A stretch of DNA of 64,000 nucleotides from JANQEA01 sp964466035 (lineage in GTDB: Bacteria > Bipolaricaulota > Bipolaricaulia > UBA7950 > UBA9294): positions 1-64,000 of the forward strand of contig CAYXLR010000003.1 of assembly GCA_964466035.1 (NCBI GenBank), given 5' to 3'. How positions within the stretch are numbered: position 1 is the stretch's first letter; the number at the start of each line of letters is the position of its first letter. Of the stretch, positions 34,625-42,626 are shown one piece after another. The notes beneath the pieces are model-generated. The model searched no databases. It saw nothing but the letters and a program-made list of their open reading frames with translations, and was not told the origin of the DNA. The position numbers and the translations under genes were made by a program.

Positions 34625-34729
34625 ATGGTCGAGGCACACCTGTACGGCAAGCCGCGAACTCGGCTCGTCGCCGAGTTCGTGTCGCGCCGTGATGACATAC
34701 GCCGATGGGATGGGGTGACTTCGGGATGA
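34625..34729 (+). pseudogene. truncated MoaD-like N-terminus
   Basis: 34 codons from ATG 34625 (MVEAHLYGKPRTRLVAEFV...) to a TGA at 34727-34729 that overlaps the next ATG. The opening VEAHLYGKPR mirrors IHVHLYGKLRR of the following MoaD-like protein. It probably is a decayed duplicate, though a functional coupling ORF cannot be excluded. Confidence 0.45.
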
Positions 34730-35085
34730 TCCATGTTCACTTGTACGGAAAGCTAAGGCGGTTCGCGGAGGAACGAGACGCGCGCTTCGACTCGATTGTC
34801 TCGGTTCCTTGGCGGGCAGGCGATACGGTCGAAGCCATCGTCGAGCGGCTCGGAATCCCGATCGAGGAGCTCGGCAGCAACCTCTTTCTCAACGGCCGCT
34901 ACGCGATCCTCGAGTCCCCGGTTGCGGACGGAGACCGCCTCGGCCTCTTCCCCGACGACATGCAGCTTCTGTACAAGTGGTACTTTGCGCCGAGCTCCGG
35001 CTCGGCGGCCCCGAACCTGAGCACCGACGATCCGGCCCCAGGTTCGGGGAAGTCGGAATCCGGGAGCGAGGAGCCCGAGAAGTGA
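34726..35085 (+). CDS. MoaD/ThiS-like ubiquitin-fold protein with C-terminal tail
   Basis: 119 residues. Residues 1-85 form a beta-grasp fold (MIHVHLYGKLRRFAEE, VEAIVERLGIPIEELG, LFLNGRYAIL, VADGDRLGLFPDDMQLLYKW). Normal MoaD ends in Gly-Gly for adenylation; this one runs on into an acidic Ser/Pro-rich tail ending SGSEEPEK, so it cannot carry sulfur at its own end without processing. Preceded by the truncated copy and followed by a second MoaD in a GTGA overlap. Likely an AOR accessory protein. Confidence 0.75.
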   Translation: MIHVHLYGKLRRFAEERDARFDSIVSVPWRAGDTVEAIVERLGIPIEELGSNLFLNGRYAILESPVADGDRLGLFPDDMQLLYKWYFAPSSGSAAPNLSTDDPAPGSGKSESGSEEPEK

Positions 35086-35323
35086 GGGTCCAGGTTCGCC
35101 TCTACGCGGCCCTCGTCGCGGCGTGGCCGGGGGTCCGCGCCGGCGAGCCGATCGACGTCGAACTCCGCGACGAGGCCCGCCTTCCCGATCTGCTTCGGAG
35201 ACTGCGGATCGAGCCCCGCGCCGTCCACCTCGCGATCCTCAACGGGCGACCGGTCCACGATCGCGCGTGCCGTCTGTCGGACGGCGCCGCCTCGGCCTCT
35301 TCCCCCCGGTCGGCGGCGGCTGA
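35082..35323 (+). pseudogene. MoaD-like gene with a one-base frameshift
   Basis: GTG start in the overlap with the previous stop. It reads MRVQVRLYAALVAAWPGVRA...HLAILNGRPVHDRACRLSDG and then, at about 35286, leaves frame. In the +1 frame the bases continue RLGLFPPVGGG and stop at 35321-35323, exactly the end expected of a sulfur-carrier MoaD with terminal Gly-Gly. The expected DGDRLGLFPP has lost one base of its second Asp codon. Read straight on, the frame ends only at 35387 with an unrelated tail. It is either a true frameshift or a sequencing error. Confidence 0.7.
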
Positions 35324-35383
35324 GCGGTCCGCCGCGCCGTGTGGTACCATGGAGGATCGCCAAGACGCATCAGGAGGTCCCGA

Positions 35384-35935
35384 ATGAAGGCAGTCGTCGT
35401 TCCCGCAGTGTTGGTGCTTTCGTTGGCCGTCCCGATCCTCGCGCTCGGAGCCAACGCATACACGATCGTCCCGGCCGGCGCGGCAGGACCCGGCCTGTAC
35501 CTCGACAAGGTCGGACCGCTCCTCGAGGGGAGCGAGAGCCTTCCGGTCGTCGAGCGTCTCCCGCGGATCGCCAGGCAGCCCTTGTGGGCGGTCTACGAGA
35601 TCGGCGAGCCGGTCACCGGCGGCTGCAAGATGTACGACCAGGATGACATGCTCGTCCGCGGCTCCTCGATCATCGTCGAGCTGTATCGACTGTCCTTCTA
35701 TCGCCAGGTAGCCTATTACGAGCTCCTCTATCGCGAGCGGGTCCGCTGCGACATGCCTTCGGGGATCTACCGGTTCTCGGTCCCGACGGACGGGCTCGAG
35801 GCGGCGTTCTACCAGATCCGTCTCGGACTCCCGAACGGAACCAATCTGGATCCCGAGTTCCGGATTCAGATCGGCGACGCGGTCTTCACCAACGACGTGC
35901 CCCCGGAGGAGGGAGCGGGATGCGGCTGCGGCTAG
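35384..35935 (+). CDS. exported hypothetical protein
   Basis: 183 residues from ATG 35384 after CAGGAGG. Clear signal peptide (VVVPAVLVLSLAVPILALGA). The mature part is beta-rich (SIIVELYRLSFYRQVAYYELLYRER) and ends in GAGCGCG, with a Cys-Gly-Cys-Gly that could bind metal or form a disulfide. A -10-like TACCAT is at 35345-35350. No family recognised; it stands alone between the MoaD and Qng1 genes. Confidence 0.65.
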   Translation: MKAVVVPAVLVLSLAVPILALGANAYTIVPAGAAGPGLYLDKVGPLLEGSESLPVVERLPRIARQPLWAVYEIGEPVTGGCKMYDQDDMLVRGSSIIVELYRLSFYRQVAYYELLYRERVRCDMPSGIYRFSVPTDGLEAAFYQIRLGLPNGTNLDPEFRIQIGDAVFTNDVPPEEGAGCGCG

Positions 35936-36057
35936 CCCGCAGCGCGCCGGCGGTTCCGCCGACGGTTCGGACCGCTTGAACCACCGCGTCGACGTCCTGC
36001 CGGCTACTGGACGGTTTCGCTATCATCCTATCCAGCTCGTGTGCGGAGCGGACCTCG

Positions 36058-37044
36058 ATGACAGAACCGAACAAGAGCGGCGAGAGCGACGTGTTCGACC
36101 GGATCCGAAGCGCGTGCCGTATCGTGGCCGAGCGGGCCGAGCACGTCCGCATCCGTGCGGAGCGCATCGAGACGTACGCCGCGGCGCTTCCGGCCGGTGA
36201 GCTCGGTCCCCCTCCGCTCGACGCCGATCGGCACTTCGTCGGCGACGAGGCGGAGACCGTCGCCTACTTCGTCACGCTCGACGCGATCAACTTCGGCTCC
36301 GGCTACTTCCCGTACCTGGCCAAGCGGGCGGGGATGTCGGGCTACTACACGATCGCCGCCGGTCTCGCCGATCGATTCCGTGCGAACGGACCGTTCTCGG
36401 CCTCGGAGCTGGCCGCGATCGCGCCGCGCGACTGCGCCCGGACGTTCGGGCAGGACATGAAGTCCTTCCTGATTCGGGAGCTCATGGGGCTGTTCGCCCG
36501 CGCGTTGAGCGACCTCGGGGCGCACGTCGAACGTCGATTCGACGGCCGGTTCGACGGACCGATCGAGGCGGCCGATCGATCGGCCGGCCGGTTGATCGAG
36601 ATTCTCTCCGCGCAGCCTCTCTTCCGCGACGAGGTGCCGTATCGCGGCCTCGCCGTCCCCTTCTACAAGCGCGCCCAGCTCCTCGCGTCCGACCTGGCGC
36701 TCGCCTTCGACGGAGAGGGCCCCGGCCGGTTCCGCGACCTCGATCGGCTGACGATCTTCGCCGACAACCTCGTCCCCCACGTCCTGAGGGCCGACGGCCT
36801 GCTCGAGTACTCCGATCCGCTGGCCGATGCGATCGAGCGCGGAGCGCTCATTCGGGCCGGATCCGACGAGGAGATCGAGATCCGAGCCTGCGCCGTGCAC
36901 TGCGTCGAGCTGATCCGAGAGGCGCTGGCCGAATCCGGCCGCACCGTCTCGTCTCGGGACCTCGATCAGACCCTCTGGCATCGGGGCCAGGAAGCCGCGT
37001 ACAAGCGCAGGAAGCGGCATCGAACGCGGACCGTCTTCTACTGA
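36058..37044 (+). CDS. queuosine 5'-phosphate N-glycosylase/hydrolase (Qng1, DUF2419)
   Basis: Releases queuine base from queuosine nucleotides for tRNA wobble modification. 328 residues, normal for the family. Landmarks: LDAINFGSGYFPYLAKRAGMSGYYTIAAGLADRF, ARTFGQD, LTIFADNLVPHVLRADGLLEYS, GSDEEIEIRACAVHCVELIRE and HRTRTVFY at the C-terminus. The Asp in FADN and the EIEIRA segment match the conserved active-site positions. It overlaps the convergent ComEA-like gene by 7 bases. The gene implies queuosine recycling in this organism. Confidence 0.9.
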   Translation: MTEPNKSGESDVFDRIRSACRIVAERAEHVRIRAERIETYAAALPAGELGPPPLDADRHFVGDEAETVAYFVTLDAINFGSGYFPYLAKRAGMSGYYTIAAGLADRFRANGPFSASELAAIAPRDCARTFGQDMKSFLIRELMGLFARALSDLGAHVERRFDGRFDGPIEAADRSAGRLIEILSAQPLFRDEVPYRGLAVPFYKRAQLLASDLALAFDGEGPGRFRDLDRLTIFADNLVPHVLRADGLLEYSDPLADAIERGALIRAGSDEEIEIRACAVHCVELIREALAESGRTVSSRDLDQTLWHRGQEAAYKRRKRHRTRTVFY

Positions 37045-37433
37045 GCCGCCTGCTCCTCGTCCGCTTCGATCGTCACCAGCTCGCGGAACCCCTCGAGGAC
37101 GACCGGTCCGATCCCGCTGACCGCGACGAGCTCTTCGATCGACGCGAACCGACCGTGCGCCTCGCGATACGCGACGATCCGACCGGCGAGCACCTCCCCG
37201 ATCCCCGGCAGCCGCACCAGCCCCTCGACCGACGCGGTGTTCAGATCGATCTTCCGCGCGTCGTGGTACGTCGGGAGGACGACGAGAACGTTCTCCAAGA
37301 CGATCGGCTCGCTGTGCAGGGCGGCGGGCGGGCGCTCGCGCGCGAGATAGAAGACGACGCCGCTCGCCAGCAGCGCGATCGCGATGAGGAGGATCAGCCC
37401 CCGCTCCGGAAGCGGGAGCGACCGCGCCTTCAT
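37038..37433 (-). CDS. ComEA-like helix-hairpin-helix membrane protein
   Basis: 131 residues, one N-terminal membrane helix (GLILLIAIALLASGVVFYLAR), then a double HhH: IDLNTASVEGLVRLPGIGEVLAGRIVAYRE and FASIEELVAVSGIGPVVLEGFRELV. That is the DNA-binding domain of ComEA, the periplasmic DNA receptor. The ATG overlaps the stop of 37430-37945 by 4 bases. Normal ComEC is not found nearby (only the soluble MBL gene at 14 kb). Role in uptake is likely but not proven; its small size fits ComEA. Confidence 0.82.
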   Translation of the reverse strand: MKARSLPLPERGLILLIAIALLASGVVFYLARERPPAALHSEPIVLENVLVVLPTYHDARKIDLNTASVEGLVRLPGIGEVLAGRIVAYREAHGRFASIEELVAVSGIGPVVLEGFRELVTIEADEEQAAQ

Positions 37434-37945
37434 CGGAACAGCTCGTTGATCCGCTCGATCCCGGCCGCCTCCCGCTGCAGGCGCATGACCTCGGGCAGCC
37501 GCTCGTACCGGCGCCACCCGAACTTGTCCGAGAAGGCCTTCACGAACAGCGCCCGCAGCGCCCCCCGCAGCCCGGGGTCCCGATCGAGGAGCCCGCCGTG
37601 CCGATCGGCGAGGCGCTCGAGATCCGGAACGTAGACGTCGATCCGCGCGGCCTCGCGAAACGTCGCGATCGCCCGTTCGGGCTCCTCGGGCAGGATCTCC
37701 GCCGCCGCCTCGAACAGCCTCCGCCGCGCCATTTCGGCCTGGGCGGCGGCACGCATCCGGCGCCTATTCTCGCGATACTCCCGTCCCTTCCGCGGTGGAA
37801 TCGGCAGGATCGCCCGCGCGCAGTCGTCCGCGGGATCGGGGAACGCGCCCGGATCCTTCCGGATCTCACCGTGCCACGCCAAGCAGTCTTCACACGTCAG
37901 GTAGTTGACGTTGGTGTAAAACTGGTATCTCGTCTTCCGAAACAT
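37430..37945 (-). CDS. conserved cytoplasmic protein of unknown function
   Basis: 171 residues from ATG 37945. The N-terminal third has a metal- or disulfide-like CEDCLAWHGEIRKDP and a second Cys, DDCARAILPIPP. The middle is helical and rich in Arg and Glu (coiled-coil-like). A CxxC...HGE patch recalls phage head proteins (Mu gpF-like) but no phage gene is nearby. It precedes the ComEA-like gene in the same operon, 91 bases after surE. Not recognised. Confidence 0.6.
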   Translation of the reverse strand: MFRKTRYQFYTNVNYLTCEDCLAWHGEIRKDPGAFPDPADDCARAILPIPPRKGREYRENRRRMRAAAQAEMARRRLFEAAAEILPEEPERAIATFREAARIDVYVPDLERLADRHGGLLDRDPGLRGALRALFVKAFSDKFGWRRYERLPEVMRLQREAAGIERINELFR

Positions 37946-38036
37946 GAGCTCTCCGCCGAGTGTAGTGACGGACGCTCGACCGCGCAAGACGGGTCGCAGG
38001 ATCGCTCCTCGTCGGCGCATGGACGATCTGGAAGGC

Positions 38037-38840
38037 CTAGCCCGTCGTCCCCTCGAGCCGCGACTCGAGGCCGCGGAGGCCCTCGAGGACGGAGTGCTCG
38101 GTCATGTCGAGGTGGATCGGGGTGATCGAGACGAATCCGGCGGCGATCGCCGCGATGTCCGTGTCCGTCTCCTCCGGCGGGACGTTCGTCAGCGGATCCC
38201 CGGAGATCCAGTAGTAGTTCCGCCCCTGCGGGTCCTTCCCGGTCACCAGGTAGTTGGTATACGCTTCCCCCCCGAGGCGCGTGATCTTCGCCCTCAGCGC
38301 GCGCTCCGACGGAAGGTACGGCACGTTGACGTTGAGGACGATCCCCCTCGGAAAGCCGCCCTCCCTCAAGAAATGCGCCGCCAGCCGGGCGGAGAACGCC
38401 GCGGCGCCCGAGTAGTCCGGCGCATCGGTCCGATCGCTGACGGTGTCGTACGAGACGGCGATCGCCGGGACGTCGGCCCGCGCCCCTTCCATCGCCGCAG
38501 CGACCGTACCGGAGTACGAGACGTCGCGGCCGAGGTTCAGCCCGTCGTTGATCCCGGTGACGATGAGGTCGGGAGGCGCGTCGAGAAGCCCGAGGAGGGC
38601 GAGGGAGACGCAGTCCGAAGGCGTGCCGTTGGTGACGTGCCCGACGCTCCCGTCGAGCAGGCGCACCTCGTCGACGCGGAGCGGTTTGTGGAACGTCCGC
38701 GTCCGGCTCGCCGCCGACCAGTTCCGCTCCGGCGCGAAGATCTCCACCCTTCCGATCTCCGCCAGCGAACGGCGAAGCGCGAGAAGCCCCGGGGCGTTCA
38801 CCCCGTCGTCGTTGGTCACCAGGATGACCGGTTCTCCCAC
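38037..38840 (-). CDS. surE: 5'/3'-nucleotidase SurE
   Basis: Dephosphorylates nucleoside monophosphates. 267 residues with the family blocks VTNDDGVNAPGLLAL (metal Asp pair), FAPERNWSAASRT, GTPSDCV, VTGINDGLNLGRDVSYSGTVAAAMEG (Asn and Ser ligands) and NVNVP. GAGGGGAT precedes the ATG. It is 15 bases after rsmD. Stationary-phase role in other bacteria; here in a maintenance operon. Confidence 0.95.
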   Translation of the reverse strand: MGEPVILVTNDDGVNAPGLLALRRSLAEIGRVEIFAPERNWSAASRTRTFHKPLRVDEVRLLDGSVGHVTNGTPSDCVSLALLGLLDAPPDLIVTGINDGLNLGRDVSYSGTVAAAMEGARADVPAIAVSYDTVSDRTDAPDYSGAAAFSARLAAHFLREGGFPRGIVLNVNVPYLPSERALRAKITRLGGEAYTNYLVTGKDPQGRNYYWISGDPLTNVPPEETDTDIAAIAAGFVSITPIHLDMTEHSVLEGLRGLESRLEGTTG

Positions 38841-38855
38841 GATCCCCTCCTTCGT

Positions 38856-39413
38856 TCAGTCCTCGCCCGTCCGATAGAACAGGAGCCGATTGTCGCCGTA
38901 GCGCCGCGCGTCGACAAGGCGCAGCGCGCCGTACGCCTCTCCCGCCTCCTCGGTCCGGTGAATCTCCCCCACGACCACCGGATCTTCAGCCAACGCGCGC
39001 CCGTCTCCCAGCACCGCGAGCGTCTTCGGGACGAGCTCGCGGAAATACGGAGGACCGACGAAGACGACGTCGTAGCGGCGTCCGCGCCGCGCGAGCTCCT
39101 CGACCATTCGGAGGGAATCCCCCTCGAACACCTCGCCGACCGAAAGGAGGTCGAGCGCGTCCAGGTTCCGGCGGACGATCGAGCACGCCTCGGCGGACGC
39201 ATCGACGAAGGTGCACGACCGCGCGCCCCGGGAAATCGCCTCCAGCCCGACGCTCCCGGTCCCGGCGTACAGGTCGAGGAACGCCGCGCCCGGAACGAAG
39301 TCGGCCAGAATGCTAAACAGCGCGCCGCGGACGAAGTCGCGCATCGGTCGGATCCGGCCTTCCTCCCAATCGACCAGCTTCCGTCCCCGATGGCTCCCGC
39401 CGATAATCCGCAT
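38856..39413 (-). CDS. rsmD: 16S rRNA (guanine966-N2)-methyltransferase RsmD-like
   Basis: 185 residues. MRIIGGSHRGRKL and RPMRDFVRGALFSIL are RsmD landmarks, FLDLYAGTGSVGLEAISRGA is motif I and NLDALDLL follows. The usual catalytic DPPY/F block reads VFVGPPYF, with Gly where Asp is expected, a one-base difference (GGT against GAT). If real this would probably impair guanine methylation. An AAGGAG site is very close (1 base) to the ATG. Operon with surE. Confidence 0.85.
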   Translation of the reverse strand: MRIIGGSHRGRKLVDWEEGRIRPMRDFVRGALFSILADFVPGAAFLDLYAGTGSVGLEAISRGARSCTFVDASAEACSIVRRNLDALDLLSVGEVFEGDSLRMVEELARRGRRYDVVFVGPPYFRELVPKTLAVLGDGRALAEDPVVVGEIHRTEEAGEAYGALRLVDARRYGDNRLLFYRTGED

Positions 39414-39418
39414 GCTCC

Positions 39419-39447
39419 TTGCACCTTCCGAACCCCGTAGCTAAGAT
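39419..39447 (+). promoter_or_regulatory. promoter of the HAD gene
   Basis: TTGCAC (39419-39424), 17 bases, TAAGAT (39442-39447). The hexamer ends 11 bases before the TTG at 39459, the leaderless spacing seen elsewhere in the window; it would also give a 50-base leader to the GGGAGGT at about 39492. Confidence 0.5.
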
Positions 39448-39458
39448 CACAACGCGAT

Positions 39459-40214
39459 TTGACGCGCGATAGTTCCGGCAAGGATAGACGAGGGAGGTTC
39501 GCCATTCAAACGGATCCGCTCGACGGCCTCGAGGCCGTCGTCTTCGATCTGGACGGCACGCTCTGCCGGTACACGATCTCCGTCGAGGAGGTCTTCCGCG
39601 TCGCGCTCCCCCGCGCCGGGATCGACCCGGACGTCCTCGGCGATCCGGCAGAGGCCGCGGCGGAGTACGCCCAGCTGTGGGGCGAGGTCCAGGCGACCCT
39701 CGAATCGACGGACCGGATCCGCTTGCACATCATCGAGCGGCTGTTCGGCGAACGCGGCGGCGTCGACGTGACCCGGGCGGCGCACCTCTCCGACGCGTAC
39801 GGCGCGGTCCGCGACGAAACGGGCATCCGCGCGTTCGACGGGGCCGGGGAGCTTCTCGAGGACCTGAAGGGACGGTACGCGCTCGGGCTCCTGACCAACG
39901 GCCCGTCGGACATGCAATGGGAGAAGATCCGGTCGCTCGATCTCGGCCGCGCGTTCGACGCGATCGTCGTCGCCGGCGACATCGGAATCTACAAGCCGGA
40001 CAGGCGGGCGTTCGAGACGCTCCTCTCACGGCTCGACGTCCGGCCGTCCTCGTCGCTGTTCGTCGGCGACAACCACGAGCTGGACATCGTCGGCGCCCAT
40101 CGCGCCGGGATGCGAACGGCGTGGGTCAAGAGGGACGGGGCCTGCCCGAGCGAGGACGTCGCCCCGGACATCGAGATCACCGGCGTCACGGCCCTTCGTG
40201 AGGTGCTCCTGTGA
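39459..40214 (+). CDS. HAD superfamily hydrolase
   Basis: About 251 residues from TTG 39459 (or 236 from an ATT at 39504, see findings). VVFDLDGTLCRYTISVEE is motif I with DxDGT, GLLTNGPS is motif II, DIGIYKPDRRAF is motif III, and LFVGDNHELDIVGAHRAGM is motif IV. Reminiscent of the pyrimidine nucleotidase YjjG group or 2-haloacid dehalogenase-like enzymes. Cap helical. Translation overlaps the next gene by GTGA, so a link to it is possible. Substrate unknown. Confidence 0.85.
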   Translation: MTRDSSGKDRRGRFAIQTDPLDGLEAVVFDLDGTLCRYTISVEEVFRVALPRAGIDPDVLGDPAEAAAEYAQLWGEVQATLESTDRIRLHIIERLFGERGGVDVTRAAHLSDAYGAVRDETGIRAFDGAGELLEDLKGRYALGLLTNGPSDMQWEKIRSLDLGRAFDAIVVAGDIGIYKPDRRAFETLLSRLDVRPSSSLFVGDNHELDIVGAHRAGMRTAWVKRDGACPSEDVAPDIEITGVTALREVLL

Positions 40215-41083
40215 GTCCCGGGGCGCGCCGGTTGCTGGTCGGCGGCCTCGCGTTGGTGCTTTTCGCCGCGACGGTGCTCGGACAGGGAATCGAGCTGCCG
40301 CGAGATGTCCCGCCGTTCAACCAGGCGTACACCGACGGGCCGGACGCGTGGGGGGACTGCGCGCTCGGCACCGAAGGATGTCCAGATCAGGTCTGCACCA
40401 CCGGTTGCCTGACGACGGCGTTCGCCTCGGTCCTCGCCTACTACGGGGTCGAGCTCTCCGTCGCGCCCGAGGAGTCCTGCACCGGCCGCGCCCGATCCGG
40501 GATGAATCCGGGGATCCTCAACGATTGGCTCCGCGCGAACGGGGCGTACGGGCGCTGCGTCCAGGATCCGGTCGGGAACTGCTGCCTCGTGTGGGGACGA
40601 TTGCCGGACGGCGTCGAGCTGACCTTCCACGTCAACCGGAGCGACGTCGGCCTGAACCCGGTCGCGTCGGTCGTCATCGACCACGCGCTCCGTCAGGGGC
40701 GTCCGATCGTCGCCGGCGTCCATTGGGGCGCCTCCTGCCACGGCGACACCGGCCAGACCGAGGACTGCCACTGGGTCGTCCTCACCGGGAAGACCGCCGA
40801 TACGTATTCGATCATCGATCCGTACAACGCGGACCCCGCGAGCCCGTATGGGATTCGGACCACCCTCGATGCGGGCGTCCACGGCGCGTACGTCATCGAT
40901 CGGTTCGTCGTCGTGGAGTACAGCTCGACGGCGTCGACCGCCGCGCAGGCTTCTCAGTCCGCAGGAGAAGCCGAGCCGGAGCGTCCGTCCGAACCGTCCG
41001 CGCTCGTTCTCCTCGCCGCCCTCGCCCTCGTGGCGGCGCTCGTCCTCCTCGTCACGGCGACCGGCAACGAAGCCGCCCCTTAG
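40211..41083 (+). CDS. exported C39-like peptidase domain protein with membrane anchor
   Basis: 290 residues. Signal helix (GGLALVLFAATVLG). The domain resembles peptidase C39/papain-like proteins: CTTGCLTTAFASVLAYYGVE carries the likely active Cys in TTGC, and HWVVLTGK followed by SIIDPY gives the His and Asp. The end carries a second helix (ALVLLAALALVAALVLLV) that anchors it. Seven extra cysteines (CALGTEGCPDQVC, GRCVQDPVGNCC) suggest disulfides. GTG start overlaps the HAD stop. Role at the cell surface, substrate unknown. Confidence 0.75.
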   Translation: MSPGARRLLVGGLALVLFAATVLGQGIELPRDVPPFNQAYTDGPDAWGDCALGTEGCPDQVCTTGCLTTAFASVLAYYGVELSVAPEESCTGRARSGMNPGILNDWLRANGAYGRCVQDPVGNCCLVWGRLPDGVELTFHVNRSDVGLNPVASVVIDHALRQGRPIVAGVHWGASCHGDTGQTEDCHWVVLTGKTADTYSIIDPYNADPASPYGIRTTLDAGVHGAYVIDRFVVVEYSSTASTAAQASQSAGEAEPERPSEPSALVLLAALALVAALVLLVTATGNEAAP

Positions 41084-41862
41084 AGCAGGTCGAGAATCAA
41101 CACGCTCAACCCGACGCCGGCGCAGTAGATCGAGAAAAACCAGAGGCGCGAGCGCCGGACGATCGCCAGCAGCGCGCGCACGCCGAGGATCCCGACGACG
41201 AAGGCGACGGCGGTCCCCACGGCGATCCCGCCCCAATCCCCGCTCCACCCTCCCCCTGCCGACGCGTCCCACAGGTTGAGGAGCGCCGCACCGAGGAGCG
41301 CCGGGATCGACAACAGGAACGAGAACCGCGCCGCGCGCGACGGCTCGATCCTCCGCGACACGCCGGCCGAGATCGTCACACCGCTTCGCGACACGCCGGG
41401 AAGCAGGGCGAGCGCCTGGGCGATCCCCACGATGAGGGAGTCGACGAACCGCGGTTCGCGACGGGTCGCCCTCGCGCGCAACCGCTCGGCGGCGATCAAC
41501 GCGAGCGCCGTGAACAGCAGCCCGCCCCCGACGACCGCAAGCGAGGAGAAGACCGTGTCGGCCACGGGACGGAAGAGGAGCCCGGCGACGACGATCGGGA
41601 TCGTCCCCGCGATGAGGAGGCCGATCTCCTTCCTCCGCTCGATCGTCCCCCGCCGGGTGAACGCCAGGGCAAGCTCGGCCAAGTCGGCCCGGAAGACCCA
41701 AAGGACCGCCCCGAGCGTCCCCAGGTGGAGGAACGCCTCGAGGAGGACGCCTGGAGGATGGAGGCCGAGGAGCCGTTCGCCAATCACCAGGTGCCCGGAG
41801 CTCGACACGGGGAGGAACTCGGTCAACCCCTGGACCAGTCCGAGCAGCGCGTAGCGGATCAT
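41080..41862 (-). CDS. uppP: undecaprenyl-diphosphatase UppP
   Basis: Recycles undecaprenyl diphosphate to the monophosphate for cell-wall and polysaccharide carriers. 260 residues with seven to eight membrane helices. Signature motifs: EFLPVSSSGHLVIGE (22-ish) and LLPGVSRSGVTISAGV. ATG start with AAGGAAAG just upstream, overlapping the stop of the polyferredoxin gene. The stop overlaps that of the convergent C39 gene. Last in the gltX operon. Overproduction in some bacteria gives bacitracin tolerance. Confidence 0.95.
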   Translation of the reverse strand: MIRYALLGLVQGLTEFLPVSSSGHLVIGERLLGLHPPGVLLEAFLHLGTLGAVLWVFRADLAELALAFTRRGTIERRKEIGLLIAGTIPIVVAGLLFRPVADTVFSSLAVVGGGLLFTALALIAAERLRARATRREPRFVDSLIVGIAQALALLPGVSRSGVTISAGVSRRIEPSRAARFSFLLSIPALLGAALLNLWDASAGGGWSGDWGGIAVGTAVAFVVGILGVRALLAIVRRSRLWFFSIYCAGVGLSVLILDLL

Positions 41863-42626
41863 CGCTTTCCTTGCGGGCCGTACCGGAGGGACAACGCCCC
41901 GAGTTTGCAGGCCTCGACGCACTCCCCGCACTTGATGCAGTTGTGGTTGTCGTGGTCGATGTGAGGATCGAGCCCCATCGGGCAGGACTCCGCGCACACG
42001 CGGCAGCCGGTGCAGCGGTCCGGGGCCAGGCGCAGATGCAGGAGGCTGACGCGGTTGAACAGGGAGAGGATCGCGCCCATCGGACACAGGTAGCGGCACC
42101 AGAACCGGGCGATGAGGACCATCCCGACGAGCGTCGCTCCGAGGGTCGCCATGTGAATCAGAAACGGCTGATTCACCTTCGCCACGCCGAGGAACAGGTA
42201 CGGAATCGACGCCTCGATCGACGCCGCCGGACAGAGCTTGCAGAACATCGTGTCGGCGAAGACCCACGCCGCGACCAGCGTCCCGATCAGGATCGCGAAC
42301 TTCGAGTAGGAGACCGAATCCCTGATCCTCACCTTCCGGAACGCCAGCAGGTCGTTCAGCGTTCCGAACGGGCAGAACCAGCCGCAGAAGCCGCGCCCGG
42401 CGATCAGCCCGTACGCGACGATCGCCCCGATCCAGAAGAACGGGATCGTGCCGAAGACGACCATGTTCTGAATCAGCCCGACCGGACAGACCGTCACCGC
42501 CAGCGGGCAAGCGTAACAGTGCAGGCCGGGGAAGATCAGGTGCGTCATCCCGATCCCGGTGGCCCCGAACAGGCCGAGCAGCAGGCCGGCCGCTTGCGCG
42601 ATTCGACGTCGGCTCCCGAGCCTCAC
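41859..42626 (-). CDS. membrane polyferredoxin (NapH/MauN-like 4Fe-4S protein)
   Basis: 255 residues with four to five membrane helices and two cytoplasmic/periplasmic Cys blocks: HCYACPLAVTVCPVG, CGWFCPFGT, CKLCPAAS and CRYLCPMGA of NapH type. The C-terminal 8Fe ferredoxin domain has CTGCRVCAESCPMG and CIKCGECVEACKLG. It should pass electrons through the membrane. GTG start overlaps the thioredoxin-like gene. A likely electron donor to the two thioredoxin-like neighbours, or acceptor from ferredoxin (inference). NosR/RnfB-like tasks are alternatives. Confidence 0.9.
   Translation of the reverse strand: MRLGSRRRIAQAAGLLLGLFGATGIGMTHLIFPGLHCYACPLAVTVCPVGLIQNMVVFGTIPFFWIGAIVAYGLIAGRGFCGWFCPFGTLNDLLAFRKVRIRDSVSYSKFAILIGTLVAAWVFADTMFCKLCPAASIEASIPYLFLGVAKVNQPFLIHMATLGATLVGMVLIARFWCRYLCPMGAILSLFNRVSLLHLRLAPDRCTGCRVCAESCPMGLDPHIDHDNHNCIKCGECVEACKLGALSLRYGPQGKR

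Noticed and set aside
37430..37945. Phage head-like protein (CEDC...HGE)
   Set aside because: The similarity is confined to one short motif and all neighbours are cellular genes.
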